Source: Branchiostoma floridae
Taxonomy: Eukaryota; Chordata; Leptocardii; Amphioxiformes; Branchiostomatidae
Direction of reading: 5' to 3'
Assembly: GCF_000003815.2 (NCBI RefSeq)
Contig: NC_049983.1
Location: 813,137 to 877,136, forward strand
DNA: 64,000 nucleotides
The number at the start of each line of letters is the position of its first letter. Position 1 is the stretch's first letter. The position numbers were made by a program, and so were the translations under genes. The notes beneath the pieces are model-generated. The model did not search any database. It was not told the DNA's origin and was given only the letters and a program-made list of their open reading frames with translations. This document shows positions 37,000 through 49,544 of the stretch, one piece after another.

Positions 37000-38662
37000 T
37001 GTACGATTTAAATGAGACCACGTGGTCTAGGCGGTGCGGCGAGCAGGACAAGCTTTTCTCAGCTAAGAGAGCTCGTGTCCAATTACAGGTTCCTGCGTAT
37101 CGGCCAATGTCAGAGCCAGAGTACAATAATGAAGCAGGCAGTGACCAGTGTACATGTGTAGCCATTCGACGTATTTTTTTCAAGGGGAGGGTCCATGGTA
37201 TGTATCGTCTGACTTACGGGCGTCCTGCCGGGTCTAATTATATAATTATCCACTACAAGCTGCACGGACAGTACAAGAGTAGATATCTACTGGGGATTGT
37301 CAGAACTTTGCCGCAATTACACGGTAATAATTGGGACAATTCCAGCAAACATATCATGAGGCATGTATGGACGCTACANNNNNNNNNNNNNNNNNNNNNN
37401 NNNNNNNNNNNNNNNNNNNNNNNNNNNNNNNNNNNNNNNNNNNNNNNNNNNNNNNNNNNNNNNNNNNNNNNNNNNNNNNNNNNNNNNNNNNNNNNNNNNN
37501 NNNNNNNNNNNNNNNNNNNNNNNNNNNNNNNNNNNNNNNNNNNNNNNNNNNNNNNNNNNNNNNNNNNNNNNNNNNNNNNNNNNNNNNNNNNNNNNNNNNN
37601 NNNNNNNNNNNNNNNNNNNNNNNNNNNNNNNNNNNNNNNNNNNNNNNNNNNNNNNNNNNNNNNNNNNNNNNNNNNNNNNNNNNNNNNNNNNNNNNNNNNN
37701 NNNNNNNNNNNNNNNNNNNNNNNNNNNNNNNNNNNNNNNNNNNNNNNNNNNNNNNNNNNNNNNNNNNNNNNNNNNNNNNNNNNNNNNNNNNNNNNNNNNN
37801 NNNNNNNNNNNNNNNNNNNNNNNNNNNCGTCACAATAAAATACCCGGTTGTGTCGCTGAACTGATATTACAATAAGATAAATACAGGCAGGTTCGTAGCT
37901 GTGAACACGGGCTGACTAAAACATGTCCTGAAACATGGGCCCTGCAATTTTACACCTTTTCCTTTGCAGTGCTTAGTGCTGTCAATCATAAAAGTAGATC
38001 ACGAACTACAATGTATGGTGAAATTAAATCAAAGGTTGGGCTTCTGGAAATCTGTTAACAAAATGAATGACCACAAGCCTGCTGACAGAAAGGTACGTGC
38101 GACCGCATCTGTTCCACCATACATGTAGGACCTGCAAATTATGTTAGGATTGCTAGTAGAGCAATCGTGTGGAATTTCTCTGAAGGAAGCGACCTTTGAC
38201 CTCACTGAGCGACATCCGCTGACTCGGTCGGCCGGGCTCGCCTTTCGCTTATCATTTCATCCATAAATTTACTGAATTTAGTAGTCATCAAGGGCTTCTA
38301 CCTAGCGTACAGGGTGTCTAAACTACCGAGGCACCCGAATCTGCCAGCAATCAATGCGGAACCGCCGGATTGCCCAGGGAATCGGCCTCTAAAACGCATC
38401 AACACGCCGGGCGAGCTGTCCGAACACCACGCCATCGATCTAGCCACTTTCGACGGTCAGCAGCGCGCTCCACCCGGGACTCCGAAACATCACGTCACTG
38501 AAACTCGGACTCAGAAGACCTGCAGATTCCACGGGGGACATACCCGCTCTCGTCGGGGCCGTACAGTCTAACCAGAGACCAAGCGACTGGAACGACCGCC
38601 CCCCACCTCAACATGTCCACCGAACTCAGGCGTATTTTCGCGCCCTTTTCGTTCTCGCGAGA
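37000..38662 (+). repeat. Direct duplication, copy 2, interrupted by a 449-N gap
   Basis: Matches 33438-35124 on both sides of the gap at 37379-37827. The last identical bases abut the 100-N gap at 38663, as expected for an unmerged alternative contig. Confidence 0.9.
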
Positions 38663-38762
38663 NNNNNNNNNNNNNNNNNNNNNNNNNNNNNNNNNNNNNN
38701 NNNNNNNNNNNNNNNNNNNNNNNNNNNNNNNNNNNNNNNNNNNNNNNNNNNNNNNNNNNNNN

Positions 38763-41700
38763 CTGTATTTATTTTGGGTGTGCTCCCAACGCCTATGTGG
38801 TAAATAAACTTATTTATATGCAACCACCGGTTTCCTTCTGTCCTCTCCATGTTGTATTCTCTTCTTTAGTCGCACAGACAGATAAAAAGCTAGTTCATGG
38901 TTTGAAGTGCACATGCAACGTGATGCATTGTGGGTGCCCCTGCCAATACAAAGATAATGTCCAAGGGCCTTCCACTTTGACATATTACCCACAATGCATT
39001 CAACAGTGCATGCACACCTCAAACTGTGAACAAGCTTATAACTGATGAATGAATTCTGTATAGGACTATTTATGATATGATGGCAATGTTATTATGAGAC
39101 ATTATCTGCAATATTATCATTTAATTGTAGACAACATGCCATTTCCTCATCTCAACAGAAATCGCAAGACACATAATCATACATCATACATCTTACATGT
39201 AACCTTAAATTGAACCATAATTGGTCTCCAGCCATGTCTAACATTCTCCAAGGACCCATCTAGAAAACAAGGTGGCTGTCACAGCACAAGTCATAGTCTA
39301 CAAACTTCCTCTATAGTGTGATCGATGCAAATCACAGATAATACTCAAATCCATAACCAAATCCAGCCTTTTAAGCATTGTGAAAATGGTGACTGGCACT
39401 GTGCTGTAATGTGACAGCCATCTCTGATGATCACATGACTTAAATGGTCAGAAGTGGGGAGAGTGGCTGAAATGCCAGTAGCAGAGAAACAGAAAGGTCA
39501 ATACACATAAGTCATATCTAGTACACAACATATTTCATGTCCAGTTGTATGGCAAGATTGCAACAAAAACAGTGTTATGTACATGTAAAGAAAGTACAAC
39601 AAATGTATCACAGACAAACAAAATGACAGACACAATAGATGCTAGCACCACTTGGTGCACACTGTATGAAAGGTCCTTGCACAAAGTCTCTGCCTACAGC
39701 ATCATGGAAACATTAGTTCAGTGCAATATTCTACCTGATGTTACAGGTACATGTAGCTACAGTGTGCTACACCAACTGATCAGTTTGCCTCTTGATAACT
39801 GAAATCTTTTGCTTCCAGAAGAGATCAAGTCAATACACAACATAAATCAGTCTCCAACATATAACACATACAGTGTTAATGTTGTTTGAGTAAAATATGA
39901 CAAATATGATGCAAGGACGTAGGTGCACTTTCAGAATAAATGCTCAACTTAATGTTCGTGCTTTGAAATAATGACAAATATCCTCTTGCAGAGCAGACAC
40001 GTCACACGAACCAATTCAGGAAATAAGATGCAACAAACTGGTAGCTCAAAATTTGAAAAATAGCTCTTGAGGGATGTAATTTCAAGACAGCTTTTGAATA
40101 CACCAGTAGACACCTCGCTGGTACATAAATCCGCACATGGCACATCTGAGACAGGAGCACTGTCACCACACGCTGGAAACCCGGCAGGAGATCAGAAAGC
40201 TCCTTTTGCCGGGATGAAGAGACTCACCACTATCCACTAATGCATACCCGGAGGGGGAGCTTGTGCCACAGAGGCAGCGCAGCAAGGGGAGAAAACAGCG
40301 GGAAAATAAGTGGTGCTGTCAGACAGTTTGCCGCCCTTTCAGATCGGCATACTCCTGATCGCTCGGTGCGAGGAGAGCGACTCACAGCACTGTCAGATGT
40401 TGTCAAATATCCCGTCTGAGATTGTTATCCGTCTTCTTTGTAGCATCCTTCAGGCACAGGGCAGAGCTACTAGCCCATCCATCAAGGTCGCTTTAAAGTG
40501 TCGGAAAGATTTCAGAGGTACTATCGGGAGGATATCTGCCCAGCATCTCACGCAACGTTGTCACGACTAACCGCTTTTCTTCCGGGATCAATCCACACCA
40601 TCTCCAAGATCACAGGAAGTGAGACGTTTTGATGTCTGAGATTGACGGCAAAATCAGCTGCCCCTTTTCTTCTTTCGTCAAATGGCCTAACTAGCATGTA
40701 AACAAGGTGACTGAAGAAAAAGGTCGAAAAACAACAGACGAAGTGGTACATGATTGATTAACATATCATGCAGATTCATGGGAACTGTGCGAAATCATAT
40801 TACCCAGCATTACACTGCCATAGGAAAGGACACAGGATAAACGTTTCTGCTAATGTTTCAGGATCTGCACGGAATCCCATATGGGATCACTATTTGTGAT
40901 CCCTCTGGGATTCAACAGCGTTACCTGTTGAGGATTTTTGGATCACAATACAGCCCTCCCCAGCCTACGTTGGCCTTAATCGAAGCCCCTTTCAACACTA
41001 TAGAAATACCATTTGCATGAACTATATGTTGACTATAATGTAGAAGGTATATATACAAACACATACATTACACGTGTCTAGTATACAGTAGCATTACAGT
41101 AACTACCTGGCATTCTTTGGGACAAAAGCTTGGGGTTAACCATGTTAGAGAGAAGAGGCTGCCGAGTACAGACGTGTTATTCAAGTGACTGCAAGAAATA
41201 CAGAATAGATGGGTCAGGAAAAGACAATATGAGTACAAATGTATACATTGGATTACACATGGCCAATTTGGCCTCTTCTCCCATGATATATTTGGGCAAC
41301 GAGACGCGAATATCGTCTTAAGTTCCCTCGGGGCACCACGGGGACATCAGAAATTCGACAGTATATTAGAATCCAAGCCTTAAAGGAAGGCATTAGATGC
41401 TAAGGGCGCCTTAAATCATGTGGGGGGCTGCTGTGCTGGGCCAGCTTCCTCCCTAATAAAATATTGACCTATTTCATTATTCTGCAAATGTAGGGCACAT
41501 CAGCTTATTTAGCTGTGCATAATTACACGACACAAGCTTGGGCGTTCATTGCACAATTACCCACCGCAGCCCTTCTTTTTCATTATAGGGGAAAATGTGA
41601 TTTATTCAGCTATTTGACGTAACACACGGAATTGACGGGGGCCAGGAGGCAACTCAATATGGCTGTCTACATCGCACAGCACATTAGTTCCGTGGAAATT

Positions 41701-42150
41701 TCCGATCCACGCGTGTGCCCCCCTCCCGTAAACGCCATCCCGAAGTGTCGCCCGGCTTGACTTGTGAGGGAAACGTCCTCGCTCAGATCCGGGCTAATCC
41801 TGAGAAAATGGCCGGGGTCGGGAGCGAGCAGATTAAATCTACTGAAACTTCTCTCATTTGTTGTGTAGATTGCTGATGTTGGGGCTGGCCGGGTGCCACG
41901 GGGAGTCTGGGCAGTAATCACGGGAAATGGCCGGCTGTGGAGGCCTCCTCGCTTTGATGGGTGTGGCTCGCTGGTAAATGAGGTGTTCAAGCACATTGAT
42001 TTCCCCATAAGTCACCATTCTGTTGGCAGGAGTTCAATCTTGTACAAACCTGCAATAGGGGGGAATGCAGAACACCTACCCTATCCTCTGCACATATTCA
42101 GGTGGCCCTCAAGTTAATGTGCTGTCCACACTCTGCTGTTTTTAAGAGTA
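38763..42150. other. No gene recognised; possible regulatory sequence
   Basis: A hairpin pairs ATGCATTGTGGGT near 38930 with ACCCACAATGCATT near 38990. The stretch 41380-41960 mixes GC-rich and homeobox-like ATAATTA words without repeats or ORFs, as candidate enhancers do, but nothing in one sequence proves conservation. Confidence 0.3.
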
Positions 42151-43870
42151 AAACACAAACAAGGCAATGTTGGCATCTCCCATTGATTGAGTGAAGCCTC
42201 TGATTGCACTCACCAAACTCATTCATGCATACATTTATCTGCAGGAAGGAGGCTATTTTTAGACATCTGTCAATAACAATGTTTTAGTAAAAGATCGAAG
42301 TAATGGAAACATTATGCAGATAGGGCAGGTTACATTTCTAGGTCATAAAACATAATTGTATGTACCTGTTTCTTTGGAATGTGTACACAGTAAAGCTATA
42401 AAATCTTTTTGAAATGTTTTCTTGCAGTTGTAGATCCTTCATATTTTCCAACCAACCTGTGCAACTAACTAAACCTAAAATATCTTTAGAGGCCAAAGCA
42501 TTAGCAGCCTCTATGAAAAGTAATTGTAAGGAAATCACGACCAAAAGCCAGGCATTTACCATATTGGACCCATCTTGTACTTACCAGGATTGCAAGATTC
42601 CTCTGTTCCTTTATTTTCCTCTAGTTTCATACTTTCTCTGACCATGGAGGTCTAACCGACACCTTGTACCAACAGTTTCTTATCACAAGGCATGAAAACT
42701 GTCCCTCACTACTGTAACTACTACGGGTATCTTGCTTCCAGCATACTTCATCGGTACTTTGACAAAGATCTAACCAAGCATCCTGAATATCGCGGTCATG
42801 TGTTAAATGTAAAACACAAACAAGGCAATGTCAGTATCTCCCTGTGATTGAGTGAAGCCTCTGATTGCAATCACCAAACTCATTCATGCATACATTTATC
42901 TGCAGCAAGGAGGCTATTTTTAGACATCTGTCAATAACAATGTTTTAGTAAAAGATCGAACTAATGGAAACATTATGCAGATAGGGCAGGTTACATTTCC
43001 AGGTCATAAAACATTATTACATGTACATGTTTCTTTGGAATGTGTACACAGTAAAGCTATAAAATCTTTTTGAAATGTTTTCTTGCAGTTGTAGATCCTT
43101 CATATTTTCCAACCAACCTGTGCAACTAACTAAACCTAAAATATCTTCAGAGGCCAAAGCATTAGCTGCCTCTATTAAAAGTGAATAGGAAATCAAGACC
43201 AAAAGCCAGGCATGCACCATTGGACCCATCTCGTACATACCAGGATTGCAAGATTCCCCTGTTCCTTCGTTATCCTCTGGTTTCATACTATTTCTGACCA
43301 TGGAGGTCTAAACTCCCTGTACCGACAGTTTCTTATCACAAGGCATGAAAACTGTCCCTCACTACTGTAAATATATATATATATATCTTGCTTCCAGCAT
43401 ACTTCATCGGTACTTTGACAAAGATCTAACCAAGCATCATGGTTATTGTGGTCATATGTGCAATGTAAAACACAAACAAGATACTAGCAATGTCAGCATC
43501 TCCCTGTGATTGAGTGAAACCTCTGATTGCAATCACCAAACTCATTCATGCATACATTTATCTGCAGGAAGGCTATTTTTAGACATCTGTCAATAACAAT
43601 GTTTTAGTAAAAGATCGAACTAATGAAAACTTTATGCAGATAGGGCAGGTTACATTTCTAGGTCATAAAACATAATTACATCAGCTGTTTCTTTGAAATG
43701 CTTACACGATAAAGCTACATTTGTGCAAAGGATATTTTTAAAATGCATTTTGAGTTTTCTTGCAGTTGTAGATCCTTTATATTTTCCCATCAGCTTGAGC
43801 AACTACACATATCTTTAGAGGCCAAAGCATTAGCTAGCTGCCTAGACCAAAAACAATACCTCCCAACGAA
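42151..43870. repeat. Three tandem ~660-bp repeats
   Basis: The word AAACACAAAC starts at 42151, 42812 and 43468, giving periods of 661 and 656. Copies 1 and 2 are similar throughout; copy 3 is shorter and more decayed. On the minus strand, copies 1 and 2 each keep a frame starting MVNAWLLVVISLQLLF or MVHAWLLVLISYSLL, then EAANALAS, which resembles a signal peptide. It continues with WLENMKDLQLQENISKRF. The two copies differ by in-frame changes. Whether this is coding is open. Confidence 0.8.
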
Positions 43871-44569
43871 GTAGTATCTTGATCGATTGACTGCATGACT
43901 TGGAATGTCTGTAATTTCTGACTAACCACTAGTTCTACCAACTAAGAACTGTACATCCTGTCAGTCCAGTAGGTCTGACCTTTGTGGTGACACAATCTTC
44001 CCTCTCACTACCTGTCACAACTGTATTCAGAAAATTCAACATAACATACAAGAACAAAACCTCTACACATAGTACTAGTATACATGTAAAGACAGCAGTT
44101 ACATGTTGGTCTAGTACAAACTTCTACTACTAAGACTGTGAGAACAAGAAAAGTAGGTAGTGTCATGCTAACATCAATAAACGTCTCCTGACTAGTTTGG
44201 TGGTTACTTTGCCTGAGAAGTGTGTAATTGCACTGGTCAAACCTACCCATGACTTTTGCTGGGTTCAACATAGCACAATGGTTAGATTTAAGAATGTAAA
44301 AAAAATAAAGAAGAAAAAAAAGACTACTGGTTAATCCTTTTCTATATCTATATCAGAATACGTACTGAAAGTATCATGGTCTAGACTTACCCATTACACC
44401 CCTCAAAACAATCCATCTACACCTTTCTTACTTATCCCCAGAAAAACCAAATCAGTAACCAAGCAACCATCTACTGGTATCCATCCCAGCAAAACACACA
44501 CACACACACATATACCAGGGAGGTTTCAACCTCCTTGCATACTTACATAATAAAAAATACATTTACACA

Positions 44570-44603
44570 CAAACACTCACACACACACACACACACACAC
44601 ACA
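44570..44603. repeat. CA microsatellite
   Basis: A run of CACACA units, with a shorter one near 44495. The flanks 43871-45550 hold no recognised gene. Confidence 0.85.
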
Positions 44604-45554
44604 TTTAAGACTTAATTGCAGAAAGAATAGTTCAAAAGAAAAGTTGCCTATTTCGAGCATATATATATAGTTAAGGCCAGGACTGTGCAAAGAGACTGAC
44701 TAAACCTGTACGCATGGGACGGGGGATCTGACCATCTTCCGAGATAAAAAGAAGACAAAGATAGAAGAAAAAAAGGAATAAATATTCTATTTCCAAGGAC
44801 TTAAACTCAATCAGGTATTGAGAAAAGATCATCTCATGATGATAAGCACATTCCTAAATCTACCTTATTCCATACAGTCAGTCAGTCGAGGACCTCAGAT
44901 GTCACCTTGGGAAGCTTATACAGTAACAAGTCATGTACATGTAACATTACATGTACTCTCCCTAAAAGTAAAACTAAAACTGTTGCATGAATCACACACG
45001 GCTCCATCTGTCGCAGTGGACCAAATCTTGGCTGTAAGTCAACACATTACCTTACGGCTAATCCAAGCGATGCCTCATGGCTGGCAGGGCCTGCGAAACA
45101 AGTGTGGAAAGGGTGCCATGTGTTTGACCTGATGTGAAACAGCTTTGTGAAATGACTTTCAAACTAAAGACAACTAAATCTGCAGTCTCAGAGACCCTCC
45201 ACATCCATTCCAGTTCCCTAACTGTGCAACTTTATGCAAAGATCTAGTGATTCTCCATGAGAGATGAGACACGCTGTACATTCAACAGTTTGCCTAACTG
45301 TCAAATGGAGCACAAGATAGATGTCTTGCCTAGCAGGTTCCTTTGAAGTTGTGATACTGAATGTATTTGAGAGATTGTAGATAAACATTTGAACAAAATG
45401 TTACATAGTTCAAGATACCAATCTTTATACTATCCCTTTATGTGAATGCACAAGGCAGTGTCTATGTGTAGCCTGTCATCTAGGCTGCTTCCTTTTAAAT
45501 GTTCTAAAGAAATGAAATGTTCCAAAAGGCATTCTTTTGATACAAGGTTCATTT

Positions 45555-48350
45555 ACTGTAAACTAAACTCAGAACCAGTCCTTACCGCAAATTTGTCTGG
45601 AGCACTGACTCAAAAGAAAAATTTATGGAAACGCTTAATTCGACAGCATTTTCATCTAGCATGAGTTCTTTCATTCGCAAAAGCTACGAACCAACTCCAG
45701 AGTCGTTAGAGCTAGCACTTCATGACTTTGTCACGCCAATGCAGGAAGCCGGTCAAAAGTCCCTGTCCATACGCTGCACTAAAGCAAAAAGACAGCGCTG
45801 CCCGAAACAACTAAATAAGAAAAAATGGTTTAACCAGACTTGCGCTTCAGCTAAAATCAAACTACAAAATATCTGCAAATTACTATCTAAAAATCCCAGA
45901 GACCCTCATATAAGAGGCTCCTACTTTATCCAGAAAAAACAGTACACTAGACTTATCCGCAGAACAAAGAAAGACTACAAAAACAATATCTTAAACCAAC
46001 TGAACTCATTCTCGGGGGCCAACCCTTCAGCATTTTGGTCATTATTAAAAGAATATAAATCTAAAGATCAAACATGCAACCATGAAATAATCTCCGACGA
46101 AAGTCTACATTCCCATTTTAGTAGCCTTTACGGCGAGGATTCCAACACTAACCTGCCTAAATTACCTAATGCTTTCGAAATTCAAATACAAAGAGAGATA
46201 TTGAATCTAGAAGACAAGCTTCAAAATACACATTGTAATTCATTGGATGAACCAATTAATAAAGACGAAATTAAACAAGCTATCTCTAACCTGAAAAACG
46301 GGAAAGCTTCAGGTGGTGACCTCATTCGTAATGAGATGTTAAAATGTTCGTCACATATTCTCATAGAACCGCTATCGAAACTTTTTAACTTATTCTTGTC
46401 TTCTGGTTACTTTCCCCAAGACTGGTGTACCAGCCACATTGTTGCCATTCATAAAGGCGGGGCAAAAGACGACCCCGGCAACTACAGAGGAATTTCAGTC
46501 ACTAGTTGTCTTGCCAAGCTATTTACATCAATACTAAACACGCGCCTAACCACATTTCTAGACGAAAATAATCTAATCTCCCCAAACCAAGCCGGCTTTA
46601 GAAAAGAATTTGGCACGAATGATAACTTATTTGTCCTGGACTCGCTGTTAAGTAAACACCTTTCCGAAAACAAACGCATTTATTCATGTTTTATCGATTT
46701 TAAAAAAGCCTTCGATTCCGTTTGGAGAGAGGGTCTTCGTTTCAAACTGCTAAACTCGGGAATAGGGGGTAACTTTTACAAGCTAATTAAATGTATGTAC
46801 ACTAAACCCCAGACGTGTGTAAAAACCGAGTCCGGTCTAACGCCTCCATTTGTAACCAAAAAAGGCGTTAGACAAGGCTGCAATTTAAGTCCTACATTGT
46901 TCAACCTATTCATTAATGACCTCGTTCATGTACTTGATAATGCCGAATGTGAACCACCATCTCTACATAATTTATTTGTATCGTGCTTGTTATACGCAGA
47001 CGATGTGGTTATATTTTCTGAATCAGATAAAGGGTTGCAATGTGCGCTCAACAGATTAAGTGCCTTCTGCAAGAAATGGAAACTCCAAGTTAATCTTAAG
47101 AAAACTTAAGTTCTGATTTTCAACAAATCTGGCCGATCCTTCCGAACCAAACATTCGTATTTGATCAAGATACCCTGGACATAGTACCTTCTTACTGCTA
47201 CCTAGGCCTGACTATTACATCGTCGGGAAGTTTCTCCCTGACCAAGAAACAACTTTCACTCAAAGCTCGTAACGCTAAGTATAGTTTGAAATCTCTCATT
47301 CGCTCATCGGTCTCGCCAAAGTGCCTGCTAAAAATATTTGATTCTTGCATAAAGCCAATTCTCCTATATGGGTGTGAAATTTGGGGCACAGAGTCTATTA
47401 ATGACAACTCTCCAATTGAAATTTCGCATCACCGCTTTTGTAAGAATATACTTGGAGTTTCCAGAAATTGTAGCAATTTAGCTTCTAGAGCAGAGCTTGG
47501 CAGATTTCCTTTAGACTTAGATATATCTGTGCGTGTTATTCGTTACTGGCTACGCTTATTACAAATGGATTCTCAAAGACATTTGTTACAAGCTGATGCC
47601 CTTTTGTATCAACACAAATCTATTTCTAATAGTCGTAGAAGAACTTTATTACAACGAGTGAAAGAAATTTTAGATGGTAGTGGCCACTCCTACCTTTTGT
47701 ATTCATGTAACTCACTTAGTGATATCAGATCTATATGTACAATGATAAGATCTAGAATCTCTGATATGTATATCCAAACCTCTCGCCATAACTTGAGTAT
47801 AGATACTGGTAAGCTAAGGTTTTATAAGACCTGTAAAACAGCACATACTATGGAAAAATACTTAGAATTAGATAATTTTGATTTACGCTCGGCAATCAGC
47901 AAAATTAGAATTAGTGCCCACCCTCTCGAAATTGAGAGAGGGCGGTACAAGAGGCTATCCGTGTGTGAGAGAATGTGCAAACAGTGTACGTCAAACGTGG
48001 TGGAAGACGAAACACATTTTATGTCAAACTGCTCTCTCTATAATCAAGAAAGAAAAGAGCTGTTCGAAGAGACCATCAAATTCCACCCAAACTTCCTCAC
48101 ATTCACTGACAAAAAGAAATCTGTTCTCCTTCTAACATCACAAAACCCACACATAATAAAAAAGGTGGGATCTTTCGTCTTCCACTGTCTTCGAAAAAGG
48201 AGTCGAACCCATTAACCCAGGATCTAGAGTTAGATTTTACTAGCTTTAGACTAGAGTAGACACTTGTGTTTTTGTATCGTGTACATTTGTTTGAATCTTT
48301 TTATGTTAACTGCAATTAGCCCACGGGCAAGAATTTGCAATAAACTTGAT
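45555..48350 (+). mobile_element. 5'-truncated LINE related to the 13.5-kb element
   Basis: It starts inside the linker after the endonuclease, so the endonuclease is missing. It contains the full reverse transcriptase region and a C-terminal zinc motif. It ends with ATTAGCCCACGGGCAAGAA and GCAATAAACTTG. The protein resembles the first LINE but is clearly diverged, so it is a sister family. Confidence 0.9.
45625..48215 (+). pseudogene. LINE reverse transcriptase, broken
   Basis: Motifs include NPSAFWSLLKEYKS, FIDFKKAFDSVW, GVRQGCNLSPTLFNLFI and LLYADDVVIF, then a stop (TAA at 47107-47109) just after VNLKKT. A one-base loss about 50 bases later shifts the frame. The C-terminal part resumes at about 47160-48215 with ILLYGCEIWG and a CKQCTSNVVEDETHF..NC zinc-like motif. 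Two lesions in a row make it inactive as written. Confidence 0.88.
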
Positions 48351-49544
48351 ATTATACATGTAATTTTACAGCATGTCATGTTTTGTTTATCAGCTTTTAT
48401 TTTCACTATGGAATACTATATTAATCTAAATGCCATATTGTCTCTTTTCATATCCGTGGATAGAGATATTGTGTTGGTGTCCATTTGACAGACAAATGAT
48501 CACTTCCTTTCGGCAAATGAAAAAAACTGTAATTCTACATTTATTAACCAACACTTACAACAGTGCAACAGCAGTTTATTACATGGATATGACTGTATTA
48601 TTCGATAAATCAACAAGCCCCGACAGAGGTCCAGGCGAATAAGGCAAAATCAGCCTGTAAAAATCTTAAATTCATTCATTTTCAAACGCTAAACTTCTTT
48701 AGATTTACATTGCTTCACAACAATGTAGATCATTTATACAGCTAGAGGAAGCTACTGTTATTCCCAATGTCCACAAACCATGTGTATAATCTAATAATAA
48801 AGAGGTCAATGTCAAATTCAGATTTAACTTCTGGTTTTACAAAAATTGAGCATCTCCAATATAGAAGATATTGCCTACATTTTACTGATACAATTCCCAA
48901 GCATGGGACACTACAGCATCTTTTGCACTATAGCATATATTTCCTTCCAGAAAATGCAAGTCACAAGGCAAGTAATTAGTGATCTTAGTGATATCACTAC
49001 CTTTATCATTTAAGTCAATACAAGTTGATTTACACATGCCTTTTACTGACTCACATATATAAATAGGACGTTCCCATAGCTTAGACCATCTCCATCAATA
49101 CATTTTATATACACATGTAGAAATGCAAAATAAAAACCAGACATGCAGCCACTCTCTAACTGGCTGAATGGCTGTTATTCTCTCATTGGTTGAACTGTGA
49201 CAGACAGTCGGGACGTTTTCTTGACAATCACAGTGATGGTGTACATGTATTAGTCACAACAGATGCTTCTGTGTTAATGTGTGTTACTTTATCATAACTA
49301 ACACTGATGACATAAAGCGGTCCTCGTCGACTTGACGGACAAACAACATCATCACTAGTGTTACACAATGAGAAGTGTATGATATCACCATTAATATTTT
49401 CAAGAACAATAAGAACATACATGTACCCCCTGGAGAATATCTCATACATGTAGGTGGGTTCAGATGAGATATTGTCACATACCCAGTAGTCATATAGAAA
49501 ACTGACATTCAGTTAAACACAACTTGAACAAATAGGAGTAAATG

